From Bactericera cockerelli (Eukaryota > Arthropoda > Insecta > Hemiptera > Triozidae), in contig CM044961.1 of NCBI GenBank assembly GCA_024516035.1, positions 1,362,020 to 1,426,019 of the forward strand: 64,000 nt of DNA, read 5' to 3'. Position 1 is the first letter of the stretch. Every line of letters starts with the position of its first letter. A program made the position numbers and the translations under genes. Under the pieces are notes generated by a model. That model had not been told where the DNA came from. It made no database searches and saw only the letters and a program-made list of their open reading frames with translations. Positions 23,370 through 34,568 of the stretch are shown here, one piece after another.

Positions 23370-23741
23370 ATGAAAGAGACAAGGAAGAAAGAAAAGGATA
23401 TCAGTGAGAGGAAAAGAGAGAGAAGGAAAAAGAAAGAGGGAGAGTAGGAAAGAAAGAAATAAAAGAGTGAAAGAGAAGGAGAGAGAAAAGGAGAAATAGA
23501 GAAGGAAAGGGAAAGGAAGAGTGTGAAAGAGATGGAGTAACAGAGAAATAAAGGGAGACGAAGAGAGGGAGAGAAGAAGACAAAGAGATGGAGAGAAAGA
23601 GAAAGAGAGAGAGGGAGACAAAGAAATGGTGAGAAAAAGAGAGGGAGAGAACGAGGGATAGGAAGAGAAAAAGAGAGAAAGGGAGAGGAAGAGAGAGAGA
23701 GAGAGAGAAAGATGGAGAGAAAAAGAGAGAGAGGGAGAGGA

Positions 23742-23772
<31 letters not shown>

Positions 23773-23822
23773 TGGAGAGAAAAAGAGAGAGAGAGAGTGA
23801 GAGAGAGAGATAGAAGAAAGAC
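23370..23822. repeat. (GAGA)n purine microsatellite
   Basis: About 450 bp of AG-rich repeat with sparse T or C. The Ser/Leu/Phe open frames on the minus strand (153-173 codons) are artefacts. Confidence 0.95.
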
Positions 23823-24076
23823 TACAAAGACCATAATATTGCCAGAGGTCTTCTCGGAACACAACATAATATTACTGTCCTTGATCTAGGAGCTATTCTC
23901 AGAATCTCGTTGTTGTTTCCATAACAATGAGGAATCAGGAAAGGAAATCAATGAATATTAATAGAACATGAGATGAGAAAGTCACAAACAGGCAGGAAAC
24001 AAAGAAACCCTTTTGTTTTTTATTCTAAAAAAAAATTTGTTTCCTATTTATTTATTTATTATTTTTTATACATCTT

Positions 24077-24312
24077 ACCCATCCAATGAAGCGGCCCCTC
24101 TGATGGGCGAAAAGTGACACTCCCCATTCAGATGCTGGTGTATGAGCGCACAGGAAAGTCAGCCTTACAAACAACTGAAAACAAATTTAAAATACAAATT
24201 TTTGGTTGGCTCCGCGTATCGAACTTGGGACCTTCCGCATGGCGAGTGCTTTCTAGGCATTGGTAGGGAAGGCCATTTCATACAGCCAATGGCGAGTGCT
24301 TAACCACTGAGC
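24077..24312 (-). repeat. SINE-F with internal duplication
   Basis: Reverse complement of SINE-F. The A-box end 'atggcgagtgctt' occurs twice (24239 and 24289) around an extra ~50 bp, so the head carries a small duplication. Confidence 0.75.
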
Positions 24313-24420
24313 TAATATTACAATTAAATAAATATAAAAATAATATTACAATTAAATAAATATAAAAATAATATTACAATTAAATAAATATAAAAATAAT
24401 ATTACAATTAAATAAATATT
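24313..24420. repeat. 28-bp AT-rich tandem repeat (4 units)
   Basis: The unit is 'atattacaattaaataaata' plus 'taaaaata', in perfect head-to-tail copies directly at the SINE-F end. Confidence 0.9.
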
Positions 24421-24701
24421 ATTAGAGCGATTAGCGCGCTTCATAACAATATTTTTTGAGTTCCAAAATTGGTACCTAGACGCAACTTTTCCTCAGCGGC
24501 CCGATATCAAAATCCGTGAAAAACGGCACACCCTATTACATATACTTTCACACTATTAGCTAGGTGGATTAGGACTGTAAAGATGACGTCGGTCTTCTAA
24601 CTTAAGCTTTAAAGCAGCATTAAATATACAATGTATTATGTAAGCATTGTAATACTCGTAGTTCTGTTGCGAAAGTAGGTATTTACTACAAAAAATATAT
24701 A

Positions 24702-25146
24702 CAGGGTCCGTCAAAAAAAAATGGAGCCACCCAAAGTATCTAGAGAATGCACTAAGTTTTTCAAAATCCTAAAACATGAGTGTACCATTGTATAGAGGGG
24801 GAAACCTTTTCTACTAGGTTTTGATTTTTATTATTACCAGGGACGGCCCCAGGGGGGTTGACTTTAGAATCTTAAATAGAACCACCCTATTTGTAATACA
24901 TTTCGGAAAAGTAGTTGACATTGAAAGTATTTTAAGACAAGTTTGAGATTTTGAATCGAAACAGTGCCGGAGATATCGTACATTTCATTTTACAGTATTT
25001 TTTTTTATGCAATCAAATTCCAATGTATATAAAAATCAATGTTTCCCCCTCGATGTAATAGTATACATGTTTTAGTATTTTTTTTGTTTTTTTTTTTAAT
25101 CCGTTCTTTAGATATTTTGAGTGGCTCCTTTTTTTGGCGGACCCTG
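24702..25146. mobile_element. TA-flanked MITE (CAGGGTCCGYC ends)
   Basis: It starts CAGGGTCCGTC and ends GGCGGACCCTG with TA on both sides. The inverted repeats continue for roughly 45 bp ('ggagccac.c.aa.tatctA'). This suggests Tc1/mariner-type mobilisation. No transposase is present. A partial relative is at 14697-14853. Confidence 0.8.
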
Positions 25147-25482
25147 TATATGTAGGATTTACGTATCTAGACTATCTAGGTAACTTTTTCATCAGGCGCT
25201 TTAACTAGTACATAAATGATGTAATAAACATATGTACCTAGGTATTTGTAATGATGTAATTAATATAATATGTACCTAGGTATTGTAATAAATATATGTA
25301 CGTAGGTTTTTTTTTTAATAATAAAAATAAATGTATTGATAACGTTACAGCGTAGAGACGCTTCTGAAAAAAGAGAAAACTCACATAGATGGAAACAAAG
25401 ACAGCAATAAGAATTAGGCCATGTCAAACGTGATGTTTCCAAATTGTGTTAACTTAAAAATTCTGGAAATTTCTCTCCTTTC

Positions 25483-25545
25483 TCTTCACCTCTCTCTACT
25501 ATCTCTCTCTCTCTCTCTCCTTATTTCCCCTCTCTTTCTCTCTAA
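25483..25545. repeat. (CT)n microsatellite
   Basis: CT-rich run directly before the SINE-A fragment. Confidence 0.85.
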
Positions 25546-25564
25546 TACTATGATCAAGTCGTTT

Positions 25565-25733
25565 GACTGGTATTCCAGAGGTCGCGCGTTCAAAACCCAG
25601 CCGGAACATGACAAGTTATCCTCCCATTTGGGATTACGACCACATATTGCCTAATACGTATTCGGCTTACTGCTGGAAAAACTGGGACTCATTAGTCTAA
25701 ATTGGGCAGTATAAATAAGGTGATACTATTAAT
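25565..25733 (+). repeat. SINE-A, 5'-truncated
   Basis: Begins in the anticodon-arm region and keeps 'tgacaagttatcctcccatt' and the 'gcagtataaataaggtgata' tail. Confidence 0.75.
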
Positions 25734-25739
25734 TTTATA

Positions 25740-27310
25740 GGGATCGAGTGAGTTCAAGAAAATCTTCTATGTCTTTGGCCTACACATCTTGACTCCTTGT
25801 ATGAGGGGTTAAAAATGATAATTGTCGAGTTCAGTAATGTTCTTAAAGTTTCAATTTATCACCTCTATACTATAGCCGTAAAAATTAGGCCCAAATTATG
25901 AAACAAGATTACTTAATCTTAGTGGTCACTATCCCTTAACTTTCACCTTGACAATAACTGTAGAGGTCATATATCTAAACCGGGCTATGTAGCTGTATGT
26001 TACCTCTGTGACGTAACGAAACTGTGGCCAGCTGGCCAGCCTTCGCGACGGAAATTTTTTTCTTCAGAACACCTATCGGTCAGCTGATAAAATCTAAGGG
26101 TCAGCTTAAATTTACTAACCCTGTCTCAAAATACGGTCCTTGCAATCAGTGCATCAGTATCAACATTTTTTTTTTTTTTTTTGGGATACAAACTTTTAAT
26201 TATCAAATAGAATACATACTCTTAAGTAGCAACATTTCATAAAACCCCGGGCAGAATAGAACGGAAACACGTGTTTAGACTGCTCTGCAGGATTTTCATG
26301 GCGTTATTATGTTTAATCTTATTATCATGTTTAATTTTATCGTGTATTTTGAAACAGTTCACCCATGTGCTTTGTGTAAGTATATATATCTGAAAACAAT
26401 ATCTATTCACCTAAAATACAGGGTGTGTCCTCTGGCTCTCATTTTCATCCGTACGTACAGATATAGGTCGTCTATAGGGTGTCTGGAATTTATCTTATTT
26501 TTACCAACGATTCAGGAGGTCAAAATAAGACTAAAAGGTCCCCAAAAACTTTATATTTATTTATTTAAAGTGCAATACAACATTAAAAGAGTGAAAAATT
26601 GGGTTCTAACACAAACCCAATTCTCAATAATTAGAGCTGTTGGAACAAGACTGAGAGGATCATGAAAAAAAATTGAACACAACGAAAGATGGAGCTATAA
26701 TATTATGATCTATGTATATTTGAAAAAAAAGTATCTAAGAAATGTTCTATAATGAAAATCTTATTTTTGCTTCAAAAAAAAAAAAAAAAAAAAAACATAC
26801 TATGATATTAAAGATACGGAAAAGTCCTATAAATCTGCGCTACCCACTAAAATTGTGGTATATTGACACAAAGAAACACATTTTTTTTTTAAATATTATT
26901 ATTGAATATCTGTATAGCCACTAAGGTGGATATTTTTTGCATTTTTTTAATAATATAAGAGATGGATAAAATCTAAGCAGAGGAAAATGAAGGAAACAAT
27001 TTAAAGTCAAGGGTAAGTGTTGCAGTTGTTCTAGCTATAAATAGCGCTTCTATCACAATAATGTTATCTCTAGTCTAAAAATATCTTTAAGCACAATAAT
27101 ATAGAGATAATATTTCAGTCTAAAAATAGACAGTTTTGTAGATAACAATGAAACTTCTGCACTATTCTAGAGTCTATTTTTACTCCGTTTATAACCTTTA
27201 TAAAAGCAGGATATTGCGTTCAAGTGTTTTCCATTTATATCATAAACAGAATAGGTACGTGGTATCAGCGAAATCTATAAATTAATAATAATTATGTTTT
27301 TTATTTGTGT
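25740..27310. other. Intron sequence, no gene seen
   Basis: It contains poly-T at 26167-26182, an element-like start 'tacagggtgtgtcc' at 26419 with no mirrored end found, and an A run at 26774-26794. The frame at 26309-26665 has no splice context and weak coding character. Confidence 0.5.
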
Positions 27311-27315
27311 TATTT

Positions 27316-27484
27316 TGTCACAATTTTTAGTGGATAGCGCAGAATTATGGGACTTTTCCGTATCTTTAATATCCCAATATCTTATTTTTGCCTACAATTC
27401 CGCCACTGGTCGCTGCTAACATTAAAGCAGCTACTCATTTTTCCTCACGAGGTATGAGTGGACCCCGAACAGCCAAGCACAGAG
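27316..27484 (-). repeat. SINE-C body, joined head-to-head with SINE-A
   Basis: Reverse complement of the SINE-C tail ('catttttcctcacgaggtat', 'gccactggtcgctgctaac') that breaks off at 'cacagagctgttcc', exactly where the SINE-A head on the plus strand begins. Confidence 0.75.
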
Positions 27485-27694
27485 CTGTTCCGGTAGCTCA
27501 GTGGTAAAGGCGGTACTCTGTGAATCCAGAGATTCCAGAGGTCGCGGGTTCGAAACCCAGCCGGGACATGACAAATTATCCTCCCATTTGGAATTTTTAC
27601 CACAATAATACGTCTTGGGCTTCCTGCTGGAATAATGGGACTTAATAGTCTTAATCGGGAAGTATAAATAAAGCGTTATTATTATTATATTATA
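27484..27694 (+). repeat. SINE-A (tRNA-derived), well preserved
   Basis: 'ttccggtagctcagtggtaa' head, 'cgcgggttcgaaacccagcc' B-box, and the body ending in 'aaagcgttattattatta'. This is the best copy for a family consensus. Confidence 0.9.
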
Positions 27695-28074
27695 TGGATC
27701 TCTATTATCATCTATCTCTTTCCCTCCTTCCTATTTTTAGTTCCCATCTATCTCCCTCTTAATTCTAGAATCCTCCCTCTCTCACTCCATTCACTGTCCT
27801 TCAATCAGTCAAATTTGAATTGTTACCTAACTTTCCTGTCCAAACAAATTTCTTCCAAATACCTAACAAGCTTTTTCAACTAGACAATTGAAACTTTTTT
27901 ATTGGACTTTTTTTCCATGAATCACTTGCACATAATTTTAATTAACTCCATTGAAAGAGTTAATCGTGGTATCTTATTTTTTTCATTTATTTCATTGTAC
28001 AAAAATGAAACATATACAAATATCTCGTAAACAATGAGAGATATTTAAATGATGATTTTGCTCATTCGTTTTGC

Positions 28075-28358
28075 ACCGACTTCAGTAGCTTGATCGATAA
28101 GGCGGCGGACGAAAATTGTTTTTAAAAAAAGCCCCATAAGAACGTGTAAACACCAGTAAATGAGACTTTGTTTAGACTGTGAGAGTAAAGGGACTCTTTA
28201 GTCCCATTCTTGCAGGATAAACATTAAACAGATTATTGTATTGTATTGTTTGTGACCACATAGTAATAAGACTCTGAGGGTTAGGTCGTAAAAAATGTTT
28301 TGAGCATTAACCTCGCCTGATCGTTACTTTCCACTAAAGAGTATTATTATTATTATTT
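28075..28358 (+). repeat. SINE-E head and SINE-B tail fragments
   Basis: 28075-28112 carries the SINE-E head 'ttcagtagcttgatcgataa'. 28249-28358 carries a 5'-truncated SINE-B ('gtgaccacatagtaataaga' to 'cactaaagagtattatt'). Confidence 0.6.
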
Positions 28359-29174
28359 TATAGTATTATAGAATGAAAATCCAACTCGGTCAATATGACG
28401 TCACAAATATGTATACGCTTTTCTTCGTTTCGGCAATTTTTGTGGTTTTGATGTCGGAAATGGCTTTTTCTGATTTATTTACAATGGTTTTCAGTAATGC
28501 ACTATTTTTTATTCCATTAACATGTGTCCCATTATTACATAATGGTATAAAGATCCTTTATACGCTGAAATCCTTGAATAAGCGACATAAATTGCAACGT
28601 GAGTTTTGTTTGTTGAATCATGACATGTGACTTTCTCAAAGTCCGTACTTTGTTTTTATATCTGTTGCTTTGCTAAAAAATCGTAAAAAAAATAAGAAGG
28701 TATTCAAGTGCTTTTATAAAATTACAATTTTTTTTTTATATTATTATTATTATTATGAAACAGAAGTAGATTATTTAATCACAGCACATTTTTATATCAG
28801 CTATTAAGTGATAGTGGGGATTTACAAATCCTAGATATTTAATCCTGTTTCACAATCCGGCCTTAAGTATCTAGGATTTCTTAGTCCAAGCCTCTTTCAC
28901 TTAACGGGTGAAATAAATTCAGTCTGGCTGGCGGGCGTGTCAAGGGAAACACAGGATTAAATTAATCCTGTTTTAGATTAGATTAAATAATCCTGTTTCA
29001 TAATTATGTTATATATTTTTATTTTTTTTATTTTTTTCTTCTATTATATTGTATTCTAATTTGTAATTATTTGTGTTGTATATAATATGTCCTATTAATA
29101 AAGTGTAAATAAATAAATAAAATAAATATTCGGACCTAAAGGAAGTAAATTTTGAGTACTTAAGGTGCTAAGGG

Positions 29175-29522
29175 TTAAAAAGTATCAGTACTTGACAAAG
29201 TATGAGTACTTGACAAAGTATGAGTACTTGACAAAGTATGAGTACTTGACAAAGTATGAGTACTTGACAAAGTATCAGTACTTGACAAAGTATCAGTACT
29301 TGACAAAGTATCAGTACTTGACAAAGTATCAGTACTTGACAAAGTATCAGTACTTGACAAAGTATCAGTACTTGACAAAGTATCAGTACTTGACAAAGTA
29401 TCAGTACTTGACAAAGTATCAGTACTTGACAAAGTATCAGTACTTGACAAAGTATCAGTACTTGACAAAGTATCAGTACTTGACAAAGTATCAGTACTTG
29501 ACAAGGTATCAGTACCTGACAT
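29175..29522. repeat. 18-bp minisatellite (19 units)
   Basis: The unit is 'agtatcagtacttgacaa' (first copies have 'gagtac'). Copies 6-18 look identical. Because 18 is a multiple of three, both strands stay open (TKYQYL and STDTLS), but there is no splice or start context; this is not a gene. Confidence 0.97.
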
Positions 29523-29736
29523 TTATGACAGCTTTATTGTCCTCGTAACTAGCAAGGCAGAGTTCACTATAAAAGTTTTAAAGTTTGCCTGAATAGTAAC
29601 TTTTATGTCCTACTTGAAGGTTCTGAGATTTAATGTGCCTCACGAATTCTCCTATAAGTAATTTCCGCTGAAAGTCCCATAAAAGTTGACGCTATTTCAC
29701 AAATTACTATTTGCTACAGAGTTCATATATCACAAG

Positions 29737-30053
29737 TCATTGCTTAGCGTCGGTTTTCCCTATCTTACACAGTGTAAGCAATCCGTGACTTAGCGTCACA
29801 GAGGTATACAAAAACGTGTCTATTAATTCCACCCTTAGTTTCATTCTTGCAAAATAAACAGAGTATTGTATTGTATAGTGTTTCCAGATCTAAAAAGTAC
29901 TATTTAAATGTTCCATTTTAGATTCAGAAACAAAAAATAGTAAGAAGGTACGTAATTGGAGCGGAATTAAGTAGACGTTTTTGTAATACCTCTGTGGCGC
30001 TAAGTCTAGATTTTGCGTATTGTCTTAGAGAGGGAAACGAATGCTAAGTCATG
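29737..30053. mobile_element. Long inverted-repeat (foldback) element
   Basis: The first ~120 bp ('tcattgcttagcgtcggttt ... tgacttagcgtcacagaggt') are the reverse complement of the last ~120 bp, with a spacer containing 'gtattgtattgtatagtg'. Related sequence is at 35701-35824. It ends 127 bp upstream of exon D. Confidence 0.75.
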
Positions 30054-30179
30054 AACTCATGACTTATGTTCTCGATTTTTTATATTAAGTTCGCCCTTAT
30101 TATTTTATTTTTTCATAATTGCAATGATTCGATTAAGGCATTACCTACTCTCGATTTCTTTTTCGCCTTTCTGTTCCAG

Positions 30180-30296
30180 ATGGAAAGAGCAAGCAATGTG
30201 CAGGCCTCTCCCAAGGACATAGCTGAGTACGTGTTCTGGACGGGTGACGAGAAGAGTGTCACCTCAGCAATTGAGGACTACATGCAGGCTGGCCTG
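30180..30296 (+). CDS. Gene 1 exon D
   Basis: The acceptor 'cctttctgttccag' at 30179 and donor GTGAGT at 30297 delimit 39 codons in phase 0/0. The peptide starts MERASNVQASPKDIAEYVFW and continues TGDEKSVTSAIEDYMQAGL. It begins with Met, so an alternative start here cannot be excluded, but the acceptor is strong. It runs in frame into exon E, together giving an amphipathic, acidic, helix-rich segment without Cys. I do not recognise the family. The Cys-poor, acidic, helix-rich layout resembles arthropod neuroendocrine precursor proteins in general, which is only a hint. Confidence 0.85.
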
Positions 30297-30323
30297 GTGA
30301 GTGTTGCCTCATTTGTCCTCATG

Positions 30324-30380
30324 AGAAAACTGCTGAGTGTGTTCTGGACAGGGCATAATAAGAGTGCCCCACCTCTTTAT
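30324..30380 (+). repeat. Partial duplicate of exon D inside its intron
   Basis: 'gctgagtgtgttctggacag' followed by 'aagagtgccccacctc' repeats the exon-D interior 'gctgagtacgtgttctggac' and 'aagagtgtcacctc' about 105 bp downstream, with a few differences. It lies in the intron, just after the donor. Confidence 0.7.
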
Positions 30381-30412
30381 AAGAGAGACCTAGTAGTAAT
30401 AATAATATAATA

Positions 30413-30592
30413 ATAATAATATAATAATAATACTCTTTAGTGGAAGGTTACCACCAGGCGAGGTTAATACTCAAAGCATTTTCTACTACCTAACCCTCAG
30501 AGTCTTATTATTATGTATTCACAAACTCAAATTAATGAGGAAAAATTCATGCACTCTGGGTGGGATTCGAACCAACGGATCCCTACGATACC
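30413..30592 (-). repeat. SINE-B, 5'-truncated
   Basis: Reverse complement of SINE-B from the tail up to 'cggatccctacgatacc', where the tRNA-like head is cut off. Confidence 0.8.
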
Positions 30593-30600
30593 ACTTGACA

Positions 30601-30680
30601 ACCTTGTCACCTTGGCCTATCGGTAGCATGCTCGGCTTGCACTCCAGGTGACCCGGGTTTGAATTCGGGTGGGGTCGGAA
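30601..30680 (+). repeat. tRNA-like SINE head
   Basis: 'cttggcctatcggtagcatg' and B-box 'gggtttgaattcgggt' form a tRNA-like head, unrelated to the other families here. It interrupts or abuts the truncated SINE-B. Confidence 0.55.
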
Positions 30681-31235
30681 TTTTTTCTGCTCTTTACTTT
30701 TTACGTTGGGGTCAACGACCTCTGGGTTACCAGGCCAACGTGTGATTTCTTGACCTTCAAGCTCTACATAGACTGGCATTGTAAAATGTTTTTACTCTGG
30801 AAACTGGAATAATACAATTATGAGGAAACTGCTACCGGAATACAAGTTTGAGGAAAAATGAGTGGATAAACTCATTTTTCCTCTCAAGATATGAGTGCAC
30901 TTCAGACGTCTAAAGAGCACAGTAAATCTTCTTTTGTCTTGCCAGGAATCGAATGCAGATCATCTATGTACAAGACTACCTAAATTTAAATAAAAAAATG
31001 AGATTTTGTTTAAACTGCTAGCACATAGGACTCTTAGGAGGGAATAAATTGACTTTTACATAAGCTTCATAACTCTAGATATTGCGTATTGTCATAGATG
31101 GAAAAATGTCAAAGATAGATCATGACTTATTTGTTATTAGGTTCTTATTAGAAATCCAAATTGTTAGGTATATGTAATATTATGTAAAAATAGGATTCTT
31201 TTAAATTAAATTTTCACTCACCGACTAAGTTTCGC

Positions 31236-31503
31236 CTAACTCGTAGGCTTGATCACGATTACTGACTGGTTAGTTTTAATGTTGCTGTGAAGATCTGTGT
31301 GTTTCTTATAGACCAGATATGGCAATGTGTCTATTATAGCATTTAAATTCATATTTGTTTCTACAGATCGATGGATGTATATCTGTTCCTGGCACATGAT
31401 TTCTCGGAACTTATTACATTTATATAGGAGGTCTACTTTTGTTTTCTTAAGGTCGTGTTCATCATTAATGAGGTGGTCTCGACTTTGTCTTTTATTTTGC
31501 CCC
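31236..31503 (-). pseudogene. Orphan coding fragment of unknown origin
   Basis: The minus strand stays open for about 86 codons before a TAG at 31236, and the composition is protein-like: KKTKVDLLYKCNKFREIMCQ, then EQIYIHRSVETNMNLNAIID and LPYLVYKKHTDLHSNIK. No start codon lies at its beginning. The upstream side is cut by the SINE-B at 31515. It may be the C-terminal remnant of a transposon protein or a decayed gene. I do not recognise it. Confidence 0.35.
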
Positions 31504-31514
31504 TAAAGTCCAAG

Positions 31515-31722
31515 TGCACTGGTGGTCAAGTAGTTAACGCGCTAGTCTGGTAAACCAGGTAGCGTAGGGATCCGTTGTTTCGAATCCCACCCAATGCATG
31601 TTTTTTTCCTCATTAATTTGAGTTTTTGACCACATAAGACTCTGGGGGTTAGTTGGTAGAAAATGCTTTGATCTTTAATCTCGCCTGGTGGTTACCTTCG
31701 ACTAAAGAGTGTTACCTATTAT
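31515..31722 (+). repeat. SINE-B (tRNA-derived), nearly complete
   Basis: 'gcactggtggtcaagtagtt' head, 'gtttcgaatcccaccc' B-box and tail 'cgactaaagagtgtta'. Confidence 0.85.
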
Positions 31723-32037
31723 TTTTACAAGCCGCGCCGGCATGCGGCCGTATAAATAAAGTAGTTGTAAAAAAAGCATACACTTGAACATCAAGACTAT
31801 CCTTGAAAAAGTTAGTCTAGATGTTGTACTCATTTATTTATTTCCTGAGTGTGGTCTGTTTTATGTACTTGTCTTCATTTTATGTGACCAAGAACATGAC
31901 ACGTGTTAGGATTTTCAAGAGATAAAATTTCTTCTAATAAAACGGACATGGTGAAATTACTTTCCTGTAGATAGATAAAAGGTCTATGTAATTTAAATAA
32001 AATGGTAGTTAATGAAGAGTTATTTTCTTTAATCAGG

Positions 32038-32320
32038 TGAGTCACCGTGGGCGAGTGAGTTAGCGCGCTAGGCATTGCACGCACGGTGACCTGGGTTCGA
32101 TCCCCATCGGGGCACGATTTTTTCTGGTCTGTTCTTGGGTGTTCGGGGTCCACTCATACCTAGTGAGGAAAAATGAGTAGCTGCTTTAATGTGAGCAGCG
32201 ACCAGTGGCGGAATTATAGGCATAAATAAGATTATTAGGATATTAAAGATATGGAAAAGTCCTATAATTCTGCGCTACCCACTAAGAATTGTGATAAAAT
32301 AACACAGAGAAACACTTTTA
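32038..32320 (+). repeat. SINE-C (tRNA-derived), long copy
   Basis: The head 'gagtcaccgtgggcgagtga' and B-box 'gggttcgatccccatc' are followed by the conserved body 'gaggaaaaatgagtagctgc', 'gaccagtggcggaattat' and 'tgcgctacccactaag'. Confidence 0.85.
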
Positions 32321-32432
32321 TTTATTATTTATTTTTATTTTTTAATCAAGGGGTATTCGAACCAACGAATCCCTACGTAATACGTTTCTTTGATTACCAG
32401 ACTGCATGCAGAATGCAGTTTTTTAATTTGGA

Positions 32433-32641
32433 TTTAACGTCAGTTTCAACTGCATGGTCATATCACGACGGGGCTGTTACCCTCCATTCGCAGGAAACTC
32501 ACAAACCTGCTACTCACATTAACCTCACCCATTCTGGGTTGGGTCGAAATACAAGCATCACGAAGTCTTCACCTCGCTGGACGTTGTTAAACTGCGGTGA
32601 TCCTACGAGAACCGGTGCATTCAAAGTGCCATCGACGCTGG
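32433..32641 (-). repeat. SINE-D (5S rRNA-derived)
   Basis: Reverse complement: the tail 'cgtcagtttcaactgcatgg', then 'gcaggaaactcacaaacctg', then the 5S-like head 'gcggtgatcctacgagaacc' and 'ccatcgacgctggc'. Confidence 0.8.
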
Positions 32642-32788
32642 CTCAGGAGTCCTTTTGATTTTAGTACTCACAATTCTGGCGCAATCATACAATAAAAAAA
32701 TGCACACATTAAGTGTTCTCTGTAAATAAATATCATTAAAAAAATGTACAAAAATGGGTTCTAGTTAATTAATATTTTCTGTTTTCAG

Positions 32789-32890
32789 ATGAGTCGGGAG
32801 GAGGCCATTACTCTACTGGAAGACATCAAGCTCTACCTAGGAGACATACAGGACCACTACGAGCATGAGAAACTCAAACACCAGATCAAA
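32789..32890 (+). CDS. Gene 1 exon E
   Basis: The acceptor 'attttctgttttcag' at 32788 and donor GTAAGC at 32891 give 34 codons in phase 0/0. The peptide begins MSREEAITLLEDIKLYLGDI and ends HEKLKHQIK; it is a helix-forming acidic stretch continuing exon D. The end 'caccagatcaaa' plus the donor is amplified about 11 times downstream. Confidence 0.85.
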
Positions 32891-33125
32891 GTAAGCCAAA
32901 CACCAGATCAAAGTAAGCCAAACACCAGATCAAAGTAAACCAAAACACCAGATCAAAGTAGACCGAAACATCAGATCAAAGTAGACCAAAACACCAGATA
33001 GAAGTAAGCCAAACACAAGATTACAATAAGCCAAACATCAGATCACAGTAAACCAAAACACCAGATCAAAGTAAGCCAAACACTATTTAAAAGGAAGCCT
33101 AACACCAGATCTAAGTAAGCCAATC
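32879..33125 (+). repeat. 22-23-bp repeat of exon-E end and donor (about 11 units)
   Basis: The unit is 'ccagatcaaagtaagccaaa' plus 'ca'. The first unit spans the exon/intron junction. Later units drift (GTAAAC, GTAGAC, ATAAGC) but at least four keep an exact 'aaagtaagc' or 'gaagtaagc' donor. Confidence 0.9.
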
Positions 33126-33150
33126 ATTGGCTTACTTGTAACCCGTCACC

Positions 33151-33238
33151 AGTGTCCATGGCGCGTTGTATGCACCGGTCTTGGTAGGATCACCGAAGGT
33201 AAGCAATGTGCAGCGAGGTGAAGACTTCGTGATGCTAA
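33151..33238 (+). repeat. SINE-D head fragment
   Basis: 5S-like head only ('gcaccggtcttggtaggatc', 'accgaaggtaagcaatg'), cut after 'cttcgtgatgct'. The next bases return to unique sequence. Confidence 0.7.
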
Positions 33239-33449
33239 TATAACAAACAAATTGTTTAACCAACATGGTAAGAGCAAACATTCCAGAGTTTCTCTGTTGT
33301 CAAAAAATTGCGGCTTTAGTCTCTGAAGAAAATATTTAGAGCAGCTTGTTGAATTTATCAGAAAACATTTTCACAAGCCGCAAATATTCTCACTGTTCCA
33401 CACGAGTGAATACAAAACGTAAACTTAACCTTCCGCCAAAAAAACTTAC

Positions 33450-33476
33450 TCTTTCTCTCTTTCTCTATCTCTCTCA

Positions 33477-33526
<50 letters not shown>

Positions 33527-33542
33527 TACACACACACACACT
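33450..33542. repeat. (CT)n/(CA)n compound microsatellite
   Basis: CT repeat running into 'acacacacacac'. Confidence 0.95.
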
Positions 33543-34010
33543 AAATGTTTTATCAGAAACAAACTCACCAGGCTACCGAAAGCATACAGGAAAAAGCTTT
33601 TAGTTCGTTTTTAACAGCCAAAAGTAGACCCCCTCCCCTTTTCTGCCCTTCAATCTCATGTCCAAACTTCACGAAAGCAAAAGTTCATCAAAATAAATGA
33701 TGGAAATGGATCATTAAATAATGTAATAAAAATTGCTCGCCCAAATAGAGCTTTGGAAACACGAAACTAAAAGCAAAACTTTGGAAATAAAACCAAATAA
33801 AATTGGGTTACCAAGTTGTCCAATAATATCTCGGGAAAATGGGTTAGTTGGGTTACATTTTAATGGATAATCCTATTTGCTGTTTTGAATCTAGGTCAAT
33901 GAACGTTACTGTTGTGTCAATTGAACCAGTGAACTGAATACCAAGCGTTCAGAAACTTTGTCTTGTTGCGACCATTTTTTTAACAATGATTTAAAACATT
34001 GAGAACCGTT

Positions 34011-34312
34011 AGTAGTCACTGTGGCAGAGCGAGTTAGCGCGCTAGGCATTGCACACATGGTGACCTGGGTTCGATTCCCAGCGGGGGAGGATTTTTTCTG
34101 CTCTGTACTTGGATGTTCGGGGTCCACTCATACCTCGTGAGGAAAAATGAGTAGTTACTTGTATGAGTAACGACCAGTGGCGGCATTACCAGAGTAAAAA
34201 GAAATTAATGTAATAGAATAATTCGAAATGTAAAGGAGGCTCTTAGTAATGCTGCGCTACCCACAAAAATTGTGAAGAGGCCTTGTGCTTCACCACAAAG
34301 AAATTCGTACAT
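34011..34312 (+). repeat. SINE-C (tRNA-derived), long copy
   Basis: Head 'agtagtcactgtggcagagc' and B-box 'gggttcgattcccag', with body words as in 32038-32320. The tail continues 'gaggccttgtgcttcaccac', shared with the minus copy at 37175. Confidence 0.85.
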
Positions 34313-34371
34313 ACATTGAGAACCGTTCTAGACTGTCTAGATTGTCTAGATATGTGCTAGACAGAGGATTT

Positions 34372-34568
34372 TAACGGTATGGTCATATCACGACGAGGGT
34401 ATTACCCTCCATTCACAGGAAACTCACAAACTTGCCACCCTCATTAACCTCATCCAGCCTGGGTTTGGTCGGAATGACAGCATCATGTAGTCTTCACTTT
34501 TCTGGACGTTGCTTCACTTCGGTGATCCCTCGAGAACCGGTGCATTCAACGCGCCATCGACACTAGCT
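34372..34568 (-). repeat. SINE-D (5S rRNA-derived)
   Basis: Reverse complement with 'acaggaaactcacaaacttg' tail and 'cttcggtgatccctcgagaa' head. Confidence 0.8.

Noticed and set aside
23346..23867. 173-codon Ser/Leu-rich ORF
   Set aside because: AG microsatellite on the opposite strand.
27484..27568. tRNA gene
   Set aside because: Closest to a foldable tRNA, but it is the head of a repeated SINE with the same 3' body in every copy.
29175..29522. CRISPR-like regular array
   Set aside because: Units are contiguous identical repeats with no unique spacers, in a eukaryotic intron.
29165..29548. 127-codon ORF with TKYQYL repeats
   Set aside because: It is the 18-bp minisatellite read in frame; both strands are open and there is no start or splice context.
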